Shown here one piece after another: positions 18,290 to 26,798 of a stretch of 64,000 bases of DNA (position 1 is the first letter of the stretch; every line of letters starts with the position of its first letter). The notes under the pieces are model-generated. The model was not told where the DNA came from and did no database searches. It saw only the letters and a program-made list of their open reading frames with translations. The stretch is taken from assembly GCA_965217135.1 (NCBI GenBank), contig OZ244249.1:2170001-2234000 (forward strand). Reading direction: 5' to 3'. The translations under genes were made by a program, and so were the position numbers. Origin of the DNA: HXMU1420-2 sp017643305 (GTDB lineage: Bacteria; Pseudomonadota; Alphaproteobacteria; Rhodobacterales; Rhodobacteraceae).

Positions 18290-19129
18290 TCCCGTGATCG
18301 CGTTTGGGTACATTGCGCTGTGCCCTTCCCGAACGCTGGCCTCGCATGCCGCCGCAAGGGCCTTGCGATTAGGGTAATCCGCCACCCGCAGCGGCTTATG
18401 ATATCTCAGTTCTGCCCGGCCCTGCCTCCATGTGGACAGCGTGTAAATCAAGTGTTCTCCAAACCCCATGTCACCCCACCAGCCATAGTAGCGCGGGTCG
18501 GCCCCGGGCGGGGCGTGGTAGCAGACGGAAACGGGTTGGATAAAGCACACCTCTTCCAGCCCATCGGCATAGAAGGCGGCAAAAAGTGTGGTCTTGAAAG
18601 GCAGCACACGTAGTCCGTCGGTTGAGGTGCCTTCGGGAAAGAACAGCAGCTTGTGCCCCACCAGCAATCGGTCACGGAACATGTTGGCGTGCGCGCGCGC
18701 ATGGGCGCGGTTGCGTTCGATGAAAACCGTGCCGGTCGCACGGGCCAGCCAGCCAATGCCGGGCCATCCCGCCACCTCTGCCTTTGACACGAAATAGATC
18801 CGTTTGCGGGCATTAAGGGCGAAGATATCCAGCCATGAACTGTGATTGGCAACCACCGCGCCCCGTTCGCGCATCAAATGGCCGGTCGTGGAAAACCGCA
18901 TACCCATCAGGCGAAACGCGTTACGGCAGACAAACTGCGTGATCCAAGGCGTGATGGGTCGATCCAGACCAAACAGAGGGCGTTCTATCAACCGGACGGC
19001 CAACAGGATCAGTAAACAACCAAGCACCAGAACCACCATCGGGATCGCCCGCGCCAGGGCCAGCAAATACCCCAGCGGTCCAATCTTGCGGCGCAGGGGC
19101 GGTTCATCCCCTTCCCAGGTCATGCTCAT
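18281..19129 (-). CDS. olsA: Lysophospholipid acyltransferase, probable OlsA
   Basis: 282 residues: one or two N-terminal membrane helices (about 20-50) and the PlsC/LPLAT motifs NHSSWLDIF (H-X4-D) and FFPEGTSTDG. Because the ATG overlaps the stop of the olsB-like gene, it most likely acylates lyso-ornithine lipid to ornithine lipid, although a general 1-acylglycerol-3-phosphate acyltransferase role is possible. Confidence 0.8.
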   Translation of the reverse strand: MSMTWEGDEPPLRRKIGPLGYLLALARAIPMVVLVLGCLLILLAVRLIERPLFGLDRPITPWITQFVCRNAFRLMGMRFSTTGHLMRERGAVVANHSSWLDIFALNARKRIYFVSKAEVAGWPGIGWLARATGTVFIERNRAHARAHANMFRDRLLVGHKLLFFPEGTSTDGLRVLPFKTTLFAAFYADGLEEVCFIQPVSVCYHAPPGADPRYYGWWGDMGFGEHLIYTLSTWRQGRAELRYHKPLRVADYPNRKALAAACEASVREGHSAMYPNAITGSD

Positions 19130-19893
19130 CGTCCGCCCCCTTCGTACAGCCGCCGTTGCCTGGCGTTCATGCGCGCGGTATCAAGCACGAGGCAGACATC
19201 CAGCGTGTTGAACTTGTGGTCGATCCACGCGCCTTCGCCTACGTTGCCACCCAGCCGCAGATAAGCCTTGATCAGTGCGGGCACCTCCAACATGGCGGCG
19301 CGCCGGTCCAACTGGTCCGCAGGGATCAGATTCATGGATTGAAACTGTGTCTCTCTGGCTCGCACCCGGAGTTCCGGTGGCGCAAGATGATTGTGGTGCA
19401 GCAAAGACAGCGGGGCCCGCAACGCCTCCGTATCCGTTCCATGAAAGCTCGCCACACCAAACAGGATCTCGATCCCGTTGCGCTCCACGTATTCCGCCAG
19501 CCCATTCCACAGATGGAACATCGCAATACCGCCGCGATACTTGGGATGCAGACAGGACCGGCCAAGTTCCAGCAACCGGCGGCCGGACTGACGCAGCGGG
19601 GTCAGGTCATATTCGTCCTCTGAATAAAACTGCCCGGCCCGTGCGGCCTGATCGTCCCGCATCAGACGGTAGACGCCGACCACCGTGCCAGAAGATGTAT
19701 CGGTCACGATCATGTGGTCAAAGAACGGATCAAACCGGTCACGTTCCAGCCCGAACTGGTGATCCACCATGTCACCGCCGCCGCCCAGTTCACGCACGAA
19801 CACGTCATATCGAAGGGCCTGCGCAGCGCGCAGTTCCTCTTCGGTTTCCACCAATTTGACAACAAAATCCGGGCCGGTGTCAGACGATGTCAT
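19126..19893 (-). CDS. olsB: L-ornithine N-alpha-acyltransferase OlsB-like
   Basis: 255 residues of the acyl-ACP-dependent GNAT fold. Seen: AAQALRYDVFVRELG, ELGRSCLHPKYRGG (acyl-donor loop) and FGVASFHGTD. The family makes lyso-ornithine lipid from ornithine and 3-hydroxyacyl-ACP. Translationally coupled to the PlsC-type gene (ATGA overlap), which is the usual olsBA arrangement. Ornithine lipids replace phospholipids in phosphate starvation, but I see no PHO box in the 100 bases upstream. Confidence 0.85.
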   Translation of the reverse strand: MTSSDTGPDFVVKLVETEEELRAAQALRYDVFVRELGGGGDMVDHQFGLERDRFDPFFDHMIVTDTSSGTVVGVYRLMRDDQAARAGQFYSEDEYDLTPLRQSGRRLLELGRSCLHPKYRGGIAMFHLWNGLAEYVERNGIEILFGVASFHGTDTEALRAPLSLLHHNHLAPPELRVRARETQFQSMNLIPADQLDRRAAMLEVPALIKAYLRLGGNVGEGAWIDHKFNTLDVCLVLDTARMNARQRRLYEGGGR

Positions 19894-19999
19894 AAGCGAG
19901 TGTGATCCAAGGTCCGGGGTTGGTCGGGGATAGCCAGTTTCCGCGTCCTTGACAAGAACCGCAAATATTCAGGTTCCGTTAACCCTTATGCGCAATTGT

Positions 20000-20182
20000 T
20001 CAGGTATCAAAGACCGGAACCAGCGCAACACGGGTGCCATCCATGACCACCTTGCCCTCTTCGGGGAAATTCACCGTGACCTTGCCACCGATATTGGACT
20101 GCACCTGTCCGGTACCCCATTCGGGGTGGTTCGGGTGCTGTACCCGCGCACCGGGGGTCAGAAAACTGTTCAGGTCTGTCAT
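20000..20182 (-). CDS. DUF3553 small protein
   Basis: 60 residues from the ATG at 20180-20182 (an upstream extension to 20263 would overlap the divergent chpT-like gene). Pattern: PGARVQHPNHPEWGTGQVQSN followed by short beta-strands. DUF3553 proteins are SH3-like, often found in alphaproteobacteria, of unknown function; a similar motif occurs in UvrD-type helicase tails. It lies 21 bases from a divergent ChpT-like gene. Confidence 0.8.
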   Translation of the reverse strand: MTDLNSFLTPGARVQHPNHPEWGTGQVQSNIGGKVTVNFPEEGKVVMDGTRVALVPVFDT

Positions 20183-20203
20183 CGTGCCGGAGGCCCCCTG
20201 GAA

Positions 20204-20803
20204 ATGAACAAGCCGCACGCACGCGCCGAACTGACAGAACTGATCGGATCGCGCATCTGTCATGACCTCATAAGCCCGATTGGCGCGATCGCCAATGGGC
20301 TGGAGCTGCTGACCATGTCCGGCACATCCTCAAGCCCGGAATTGGACCTGATTGCCGACAGCGCGGGCGATGCTGGCGCGCGCATCGGGTTTTTTCGCAT
20401 CGCCTACGGCGCAGCCGGGGATCAGTTGATGGCCCCTTCAGAGACATGCGCCGTTCTGGCGGGGCTGACCCAGGGCAGTCGCCTGACCACGGATTGGCAA
20501 CTGGGCGAACCGCAGTCTAGACACGATGTGCGTCTCGCCTTTCTGGCGCTGCAATGCTGCGAATCCGCCCTGCCCTATGGCGGCACAGTCACCTTCTCAC
20601 GGGACGACCAATGGTGCGTGACGGGGCGCGCGGAGACTGTGAATGCTGACCCGGATGCCTGGGACAACCTGGACTTGGGCCTGCCGCGGCGCGCGTTAGT
20701 TGCGTCAAACGTACAATTTGCCCTTCTGGCAGAACTGGCCAGCCAGGAAGGTCGGCATTTGTCGGCCGATCGTTGCAATGACGCTGTGACGATCCGGTTC
20801 TGA
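20204..20803 (+). CDS. chpT: ChpT-like histidine phosphotransferase
   Basis: About 199 residues. The start at 20204 follows a GGAGG run 12-16 bases upstream. The N-terminal helix carries the HisKA-like phospho-site SRICHDLISPIGAIANGLELL; the rest is a degenerate ATPase-like fold without nucleotide boxes. In Caulobacter ChpT passes phosphate from CckA to CtrA and CpdR. In Rhodobacterales the same relay controls motility, gene transfer agents and cell-cycle-related genes. The small size and single conserved His support the call. Confidence 0.82.
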   Translation: MNKPHARAELTELIGSRICHDLISPIGAIANGLELLTMSGTSSSPELDLIADSAGDAGARIGFFRIAYGAAGDQLMAPSETCAVLAGLTQGSRLTTDWQLGEPQSRHDVRLAFLALQCCESALPYGGTVTFSRDDQWCVTGRAETVNADPDAWDNLDLGLPRRALVASNVQFALLAELASQEGRHLSADRCNDAVTIRF

Positions 20804-20809
20804 CCGGTT

Positions 20810-22075
20810 TTAGGGCCGTAGCGTACCTTTGCCGCGCACCTGATATTTGAAGCTGGTCAACTGCGCTGCGCCCACAGGACCGCGCGCGTGCATTTTGCCG
20901 GTGGCAATCCCAATCTCTGCCCCCATGCCAAATTCACCGCCATCGGCAAACTGCGTGGAAGCATTATGCATCAGGATCGCGCTATCGAGCCGCTGGAAGA
21001 AGTAATCCACCGCCGCCTCATCTTCGGTCACGATGCAATCGGTATGGTCAGATCCATAGGTTCGGATGTGGTCGATAGCCTCATCGACGCCGTCAACCAG
21101 CTTGGCCGCGATGATCATGTCCAGGAATTCGCAGCCGAAATCCTCAGGTGTCGCAGGCACGGTGCCTTCAATCTTGGCCAGTTCACCTTCTGCGCGCACC
21201 TCGACCCCCGCTGCAATTAGCGCTTCGAGGATGACGGGACCGTGTTCAGTGTAGAACCGCCAATCCAGCAGCAGGCATTCTGCTGCGCCGCAGATGCCGG
21301 TGCGCCGTGTCTTCGCATTCAGGATGATCTCGGCCGCCATGGCAGGATCCGCCGTGGCACCAACGTAGACGTGGCAGATACCTTCGAGATGCGCGAAAAC
21401 TGGCACGCGGGCCTCACGCTGGACCAGACCCACCAGCCCCTTGCCACCGCGCGGGACAATTACGTCCACATAGTCGATCATCTTCAACAGCTCTGACACC
21501 GCAGCCCGATCGCGGGTAGGCACGCGAAGGATGGCGTCTTCGGGAAGGTTGGTGCTGCGGAGGCCATCCAGCAGGCAGTCATGGATCACGCCGGCGGAAT
21601 GGAAGCTTTCGGAGCCGCCCCGCAAAATCACCGCGTTTCCTGATTTCAGGCACAGCGCGCCCGCATCCGCGGTCACGTTTGGCCGGCTTTCATAGATCAC
21701 GCCAATCACGCCCAAAGGCGTGCGCACGCGCTGAATGTTCAGGCCCGAAGGCATGTCCCATTCGGCAATCACTTCGCCCACTGGATCAGTCTGCTCGGCC
21801 ACCGCGCGCAGCCCGTCAACCATGCCCCGGATGCGGTCTTCGTCCAGCATCAACCGATCCATCATAGCGGGGCTCAGGCCCTTTTCCCGACCAAACTCCA
21901 TATCCTTTGCATTTGCTTCGATGATCTCGGCGCGCCGGTCCCAGACCGCCTCTGCCGCGCCGATCAACGCCGCATGTTTGCGTTCAGCGCTGGCAAAGGC
22001 CAATTCCTGCGCCGCTTTTTTGGCGCGCGCACCGAGGTCTTCCATGATCGCGGGAATAGTATCGAGGTCTTTCAT
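20810..22075 (-). CDS. proA: Gamma-glutamyl phosphate reductase
   Basis: About 421 residues from the ATG at 22075 (the usual ProA length; the frame stays open to 22168 without family similarity). It is an aldehyde-dehydrogenase-like fold with the catalytic Cys in TGICGAAECLLLD and the NADPH-site KSGNAVILRGGSES. It reduces gamma-glutamyl phosphate to the semialdehyde in proline synthesis. It is downstream of proB, separated by 73 bases. Confidence 0.94.
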   Translation of the reverse strand: MKDLDTIPAIMEDLGARAKKAAQELAFASAERKHAALIGAAEAVWDRRAEIIEANAKDMEFGREKGLSPAMMDRLMLDEDRIRGMVDGLRAVAEQTDPVGEVIAEWDMPSGLNIQRVRTPLGVIGVIYESRPNVTADAGALCLKSGNAVILRGGSESFHSAGVIHDCLLDGLRSTNLPEDAILRVPTRDRAAVSELLKMIDYVDVIVPRGGKGLVGLVQREARVPVFAHLEGICHVYVGATADPAMAAEIILNAKTRRTGICGAAECLLLDWRFYTEHGPVILEALIAAGVEVRAEGELAKIEGTVPATPEDFGCEFLDMIIAAKLVDGVDEAIDHIRTYGSDHTDCIVTEDEAAVDYFFQRLDSAILMHNASTQFADGGEFGMGAEIGIATGKMHARGPVGAAQLTSFKYQVRGKGTLRP

Positions 22076-22148
22076 ACGGGGCTTCCCTGTCTGAACGGGC
22101 GCGCGGGTCGCACGGTCCGGATTTGAGTATTTGCACCAAGAAGAAGCA

Positions 22149-23255
22149 CTACAGTGCCATATCATCACGGTGGATCAAAGCCGCGCGGCCCGGATAGCCC
22201 AGCACGGTTTCAATCTCCGATGACTGCCGACCCCGGATCGCGGTGGCCTCGGCGGCGGTATAGCGGCTCAGACCGAGACCCAGCCGAGTACCGCTGGCAT
22301 CGACAATCGCCACAGGATCTCCTCGATCGAAATCGCCGCTTACGGCGGCGACTCCGGCAGGCAGGAGACTCTTGCCATTGCCAAGCGCGCGGGCCGCGCC
22401 CGGATCAATGCAAATTTCACCCCGCGGTTTCATCGCTGCGATCCAACGCTTACGTGCAGCCTGCGGGTCTAGCTGGGCAGAAAACCATGTGGCGGAAGAT
22501 CCGTTTTGAAGCCTTTTCAATGGGTTTTGCGGCGAACCTTCAGTGATCGCCATGGTGCAACCCGCAGCAGTGGCCATCTTGGCCGCCATCAGCTTGGTCT
22601 TCATACCGCCTTTGGACAGCCCCGAACCCGCATCACCCGCCATTGTCTCAATCTCGGGCGTGATACGGTCGATATGATCGAGCCGCCGGGCTGACGGGTC
22701 GTCCACCGGGTTTGCGGTATAAAGCCCGTCTATATCCGACAGCAACACCAGGCAATCGGCCCCCACGGTCACCGCCACCTGCGCCGCGAGCCTGTCATTG
22801 TCACCATAGCGGATTTCGTCGGTGGCGATGGTGTCGTTTTCATTGACGATGGGCACCACGCCCAACCCAAGCAGTGTTTCCAGTGTAGCGCGGGAATTCA
22901 GATAGCGGCGACGGTCGGTGCTGTCTTCAAGCGTGACCAACACCTGCGCAGTGTTGATACCGTGGGGCGCCAGCACTTCTTCATAAGCCCGGGCAAGCCG
23001 GATCTGGCCGACGGCAGCAGCGGCTTGGGATTGTTCCAGCGGCAGGTCGCTGGACGGAAGACCCAACACTCCCCGCCCCAAAGCGATGGAGCCGGAAGAC
23101 ACCAGGATCACATCTGTGCCGCCCGCCTTAATTTCCGCAACGTCTGCGGCCAGCGAATGCAGCCAATCTGCACGCAACGCACCCGTGCCGCGATCCACTA
23201 GCAGGGCCGAGCCAATCTTGACCACCAGCCGCTGGATGTCGGTCAGGGTCGCCAC
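22149..23255 (-). CDS. proB: Glutamate 5-kinase
   Basis: 368 residues: amino-acid kinase domain (VVKIGSALLVDRGTG, VSSGSIALGRG, VNENDTIATDEIRYGDND, GMKTKLMAAKMAT) plus a C-terminal PUA domain (about 280-368). First step of proline synthesis. Its start overlaps the obgE end by 13 bases, so it is translated in the same transcript. Confidence 0.95.
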   Translation of the reverse strand: MATLTDIQRLVVKIGSALLVDRGTGALRADWLHSLAADVAEIKAGGTDVILVSSGSIALGRGVLGLPSSDLPLEQSQAAAAVGQIRLARAYEEVLAPHGINTAQVLVTLEDSTDRRRYLNSRATLETLLGLGVVPIVNENDTIATDEIRYGDNDRLAAQVAVTVGADCLVLLSDIDGLYTANPVDDPSARRLDHIDRITPEIETMAGDAGSGLSKGGMKTKLMAAKMATAAGCTMAITEGSPQNPLKRLQNGSSATWFSAQLDPQAARKRWIAAMKPRGEICIDPGAARALGNGKSLLPAGVAAVSGDFDRGDPVAIVDASGTRLGLGLSRYTAAEATAIRGRQSSEIETVLGYPGRAALIHRDDMAL

Positions 23256-24277
23256 GGCTCATACTCTTTGGCGGGTTTCTGGGGAATGCGGTCGTCGGAA
23301 ATCCGCGCACGCAAGGAGCGCAATACTTCGGTCACGCCTTCGCGGCTGACACCGGACATTTCCAGCACTGGACCGTCAGCGGCCTTTTCCAATTCGGCGC
23401 GCACGGCGACGCGTTCTTCTTCGCTGAGCGCGTCGATCTTGTTCAGAACGGTGACGCGGGGCTTATCAGCCAGATGACCGCCATATGCTTCCAGTTCGCT
23501 AATGATAGTGCGGTAATCACCCGCAACATCCTCGGACGTGCCATCGATCAGATGAAGCAGCACGGCGCAGCGTTCAACATGGCCCAGGAACCGGTCGCCG
23601 ATGCCCCGCCCTTCATGAGCGCCTTCGATCAGTCCAGGAATATCGGCGATCACAAACTCGGCCCCGTCCACTCCAACCACGCCCAGGTTTGGGTGCAGCG
23701 TGGTGAACGGATAGTCGGCGATCTTTGGCCGCGCGTTGGACGTAGCAGCCAAGAATGTTGATTTCCCGGCATTGGGCAGGCCCAGAAGCCCCGCATCCGC
23801 GATCAGTTTCAGCCGTAGCCACAGCGTGCGGTCCACGCCTTCCTGACCGGGGTTTGCCCGACGCGGGGCCTGGTTGGTAGAGGTCTTGAAATGCAGGTTG
23901 CCAAAGCCGCCATTGCCGCCCCGCGCCAGTTCCACCCGGTCACCCAGTGTAGACAGGTCCGCCAGCAGCGTTTCCTGGTCTTCATCAAGGATCTCTGTGC
24001 CGACCGGCACGCGCAGCAGGATGTCTTCGCCATCGCGCCCTGTGCGCTGACGACCTGCCCCAGGGCGACCGTTTTCAGCAAAGAAATGCTGCTGATAGCG
24101 GAAATCGATCAGCGTGTTTAGCCCATCAACCGCTTCGGCAATGACGGACCCACCCTTGCCCCCGTTGCCACCGTCGGGGCCGCCATATTCGATATACTTT
24201 TCACGGCGGAAGCTGATGCACCCCGCGCCGCCCGCGCCAGAGCGGATGTAAACTTTGGCCAGATCCAGAAATTTCAT
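23243..24277 (-). CDS. obgE: Obg-family ribosome-assembly GTPase
   Basis: 344 residues: glycine-rich Obg fold (1-158, GSGGAGCISFRREKY, GGPDGGNGGKGG), then a G domain with G1 GLPNAGKSTFL, G3 DIPGLIEGAHEGRG and G4 NKID. It lacks the extended C-terminal tail of E. coli ObgE. It acts in 50S assembly and the stringent response. The rplU-rpmA-obgE neighbourhood is conserved, here interrupted by lysE and GNAT genes. Confidence 0.95.
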   Translation of the reverse strand: MKFLDLAKVYIRSGAGGAGCISFRREKYIEYGGPDGGNGGKGGSVIAEAVDGLNTLIDFRYQQHFFAENGRPGAGRQRTGRDGEDILLRVPVGTEILDEDQETLLADLSTLGDRVELARGGNGGFGNLHFKTSTNQAPRRANPGQEGVDRTLWLRLKLIADAGLLGLPNAGKSTFLAATSNARPKIADYPFTTLHPNLGVVGVDGAEFVIADIPGLIEGAHEGRGIGDRFLGHVERCAVLLHLIDGTSEDVAGDYRTIISELEAYGGHLADKPRVTVLNKIDALSEEERVAVRAELEKAADGPVLEMSGVSREGVTEVLRSLRARISDDRIPQKPAKEYEPWRP

Positions 24278-24309
24278 GACTGCTCCCTACCGCAAGGTCC
24301 GGGGCAGGC

Positions 24310-24849
24310 TCAACGCAGTTTGCGACTGTACGTCCATGTGGGCACCGTTGTGTTGCGCGCGACTGAAAAACTTTCCGCGTCGCCCAAGTATTCGAACCCG
24401 CAATGGATCAGCACCCGCGCCGAAGCGGGATTGTCCTGAAACACGGCGGCAAACATCGTGTCGTTGTTCAGTGGGTTGGCCTCAACCAGCGCCTGCAGTG
24501 CCTCGGAGGCGAGCCCCGTATTCCAGTAAAGCGGCGCGACCCAATAGCCCACTTCGGACTGATTTCGGTCGAGCTTCTTCAGGCTGATGAGCCCCTTCAG
24601 CTCCGGACCCTGCGCATTGGTGCCGTCAATGGCCCAGACGTCTTCATCCCGGTCCTCATCCCGAGCACGAGCCACAAAAGCCTCCGTCGCGCCGGGCGGC
24701 AAAGGGTGCGGAATTGACGTGGTCATGCGCGCTACGCGTTCATCGCTGGCGTAATGTTCGATCAGCCCCATATCCGAACGGCGCAGCGGGCGCAGAACGA
24801 ACCGATCAGCCTCGATTACAGGCTGGTTGATGATCGTATCCAGTTTCAT
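24310..24849 (-). CDS. GNAT-family N-acetyltransferase (RimJ/RimL-like)
   Basis: About 179 residues from the ATG at 24847-24849, which overlaps the lysE-type stop (ATGA). It opens with a DRFVLRPLRRSDMGLIEHY pattern and has the acetyl-CoA region GYWVAPLYWNTGLASEALQ, followed by NPASARVLIHCGFEYLG, as in RimJ/RimL enzymes. It probably acetylates a protein N-terminus or small amine; the substrate is unknown. Confidence 0.82.
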   Translation of the reverse strand: MKLDTIINQPVIEADRFVLRPLRRSDMGLIEHYASDERVARMTTSIPHPLPPGATEAFVARARDEDRDEDVWAIDGTNAQGPELKGLISLKKLDRNQSEVGYWVAPLYWNTGLASEALQALVEANPLNNDTMFAAVFQDNPASARVLIHCGFEYLGDAESFSVARNTTVPTWTYSRKLR

Positions 24850-25454
24850 GTGTCTGCTCCTCCTGCGAACAACACAAAAAGCACGGACAAGACGGTCAGC
24901 GCCGCCAATGTCCACATCAGGTAAGGTTCAGCGCGGGTCCCCGCAACCGTGCGGGCAATGCGATCGCCCGCCAGCATCCAGATCGGATGCAAAACCAGTT
25001 GGCAGGCCAAGAGCACGGCCGCGACCGTGGCCGTGGCAAGCAGCACGGGCGTACCGGGAGCCACAAAATTGGTGAATGCACCGACAATCATCGCCCATGC
25101 CTTGGGATTCAACGGATGCACGATCAGACCGGCCCGAAACCCAGGCGCACTGCCTGCCGCATGGCCGGGCTGCAGGCGCAGGTTCGCAACCTTCCAGGCC
25201 AGCCAACAAATGTAAGCGGCCGAGGCCCATTTCAGCACGTCGAATACCAAGGGCGCTTGATTGGCCAGTTCCATCAGCCCAAAGCCAACGGGCCAGATCA
25301 CGAACTGCTTGCCGAGGGCCACGCCCAGCATGAACGGAAACGCCGCCCGAAACCCATAACGGGCGCCGGTTGCCAGCAACGCCATATTGGCCGGACCGGG
25401 TGTTCCGATCTGGCTGGCGGCAAAAATGACAAGGGACGTCGTGGCAATGGCCAT
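24846..25454 (-). CDS. LysE/RhtB-family amino-acid exporter
   Basis: 202 residues, about six hydrophobic helices, with the family signature SQIGTPGPANMALLATGARYG near the N-terminus and HPLNPKAWAM in the middle. Members export amino acids or homoserine lactones. It lies downstream of the rpmA terminator and is coupled to the GNAT gene. Confidence 0.85.
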   Translation of the reverse strand: MAIATTSLVIFAASQIGTPGPANMALLATGARYGFRAAFPFMLGVALGKQFVIWPVGFGLMELANQAPLVFDVLKWASAAYICWLAWKVANLRLQPGHAAGSAPGFRAGLIVHPLNPKAWAMIVGAFTNFVAPGTPVLLATATVAAVLLACQLVLHPIWMLAGDRIARTVAGTRAEPYLMWTLAALTVLSVLFVLFAGGADT

Positions 25455-25468
25455 GGGTGAATCAATCT

Positions 25469-25505
25469 GAAAAAAGATAAAGGGACCGGCTGTGTCGCCG
25501 ATCCC
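25469..25505 (-). terminator. Rho-independent terminator after rplU-rpmA
   Basis: 9-bp stem (25482-25490 with 25497-25505, one G-T pair). On the minus strand it is followed by a T-rich run TTTATCTTTTTT. It lies between the rpmA stop (25537) and the lysE-type start (25454). Confidence 0.82.
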
Positions 25506-25536
25506 CCTAAACTTTGTGTGAACTTTTGGGTTCGGC

Positions 25537-25806
25537 TTATTCTGCGGCCTCAGCCGCTGGCAGCACGGAAATGAACGTGCGGCCCTTTAGGCCTTTGTGG
25601 AACTTGATGTTGCCTTCGACGGTGGCATAGATGGTGTGATCTTTGCCCATGCCAACACCTTCACCGGGCCAGAACTTGGTACCGCGCTGGCGCACGATGA
25701 TGTTGCCGGGAATGGCCGCCTGGCCGCCGTAGAGTTTCACGCCCAGCCGACGACCAGCTGAGTCTCGCCCGTTGCGGGAGGAACCGCCTGCTTTTTTATG
25801 TGCCAT
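25537..25806 (-). CDS. rpmA: 50S ribosomal protein L27
   Basis: 89 residues starting MAHKKAGGSSRNGRDS, the classical L27 N-terminus that reaches the peptidyl-transferase centre, and containing VRQRGTKFWPGEGVGMGKDH. It follows rplU by 12 bases. Confidence 0.98.
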   Translation of the reverse strand: MAHKKAGGSSRNGRDSAGRRLGVKLYGGQAAIPGNIIVRQRGTKFWPGEGVGMGKDHTIYATVEGNIKFHKGLKGRTFISVLPAAEAAE

Positions 25807-25818
25807 GGGTGTCTCTCC

Positions 25819-26466
25819 TTAGCCTTTGACCAGTGCCTGGGCCTGTTCGACCCAGCCTTCACGCTCGATCCGGCCTTTGAACGAAAGCTTTTCGTTGAAG
25901 TCCGCGATGTCGGCTTCGGTCCACGCTGCGATCTGAGCAAATGTGGTAACGCCGGCGGCGAGCAGTTTTTTCTCCAGCGCCGGACCAACACCCGACAACT
26001 TTTTAAGATCGTCCGCGCCTTCGGTAGCCGGAGCTTCAGCGGCAGGCGCTTCGGCCTTGGCGGCTTTCTTCGGGGCGGGCGCTGCAACAGCAGCAGCAAC
26101 GCCTGCAACGGAACCTGCACCAACAGCAGCCTTCACACCTGTTTTCTCTCCGCCCGAGGCCAGAATCTCGGTGATCTTGATCAGGGTCAGTTTCTGACGG
26201 TGGCCCTTGGTCCGCTTGGACGAATGCTTCCGACGACGTTTCACGAAGTGGATCAGCTTTTCGCCTTTGATCTGGTCGATCACTTCAGCCTGCACGGCCG
26301 CGCCCTCGACCAGTGGTGCACCGACCACGGGGCTCTCGCCGCCGAGCATCAGAACATCGTTGAATTGAATGGTTTCGCCAGCGTCAGCTGCCAGTTTTTC
26401 CACCCGGAGCTGATCGCCCGACTGGACCCGGTATTGCTTGCCGCCGGTCTTGAGGACCGCAAACAT
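25819..26466 (-). CDS. rplU: 50S ribosomal protein L21 with C-terminal HhH extension
   Basis: Starting at the ATG 26464-26466 (FAVLKTGGKQYRVQSGD), residues 1-103 are canonical L21 including KRRRKHSSKRTKGHRQ. Residues 104-215 are extra: an Ala/Pro/Lys-rich linker, then a helix-hairpin-helix-like domain (LKKLSGVGPALEKKLLAAGV). Total 215 residues, twice the E. coli length. The HhH part resembles domains fused to ribosomal or NuoE-like proteins in Rhodobacterales. Its function is unknown. Confidence 0.93.
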   Translation of the reverse strand: MFAVLKTGGKQYRVQSGDQLRVEKLAADAGETIQFNDVLMLGGESPVVGAPLVEGAAVQAEVIDQIKGEKLIHFVKRRRKHSSKRTKGHRQKLTLIKITEILASGGEKTGVKAAVGAGSVAGVAAAVAAPAPKKAAKAEAPAAEAPATEGADDLKKLSGVGPALEKKLLAAGVTTFAQIAAWTEADIADFNEKLSFKGRIEREGWVEQAQALVKG

Positions 26467-26581
26467 ACTGTTCTTCCTTCTTCTCCCGCGTTCTGTGGTC
26501 CCCCGTCTGGGGCGTTCTTGGCTATATGAACCGTTAAGGTCCGGGCCACCGCGAACAGCGCGCTCTCCGAGAGCGAAATGA

Positions 26582-26649
26582 TAACAAAACCCGGCGCGGT
26601 TTTCCGGCCGGGATGGCTGGCTTATGATGCGGCGCAGTTGGGCTGTCAA
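26582..26649 (-). promoter_or_regulatory. Probable rplU promoter with adjacent hairpin
   Basis: On the minus strand TTGACA (26649-26644), 17 bases, then CATAAG (26626-26621) form a sigma-70-like promoter. Directly after it lies a 6-bp GC stem (26590-26595/26607-26612) followed by TTTTGTT. The hairpin may terminate the upstream DUF2059 transcript or sit in the rplU leader. The interval 26467-26798 carries no gene. Confidence 0.5.
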
Positions 26650-26798
26650 CCTGTTTTGTCCGCCCTGCCCGCTTTAGCGCCCCGACAGGGCCAGTGCCGG
26701 CCCATATCGGTGTGTTTGGCTGCAAACGCACGCCGCACGCTAAAATACGTCCCAGTGCGGCTCCAATAACAAAAGAGTGCCTGACCCACCCGCAGCGG

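Noticed and set aside
26590..26612. Riboswitch in the rplU leader
   Set aside because: Only one simple hairpin seen and its position near the predicted transcript start fits an upstream terminator at least as well.
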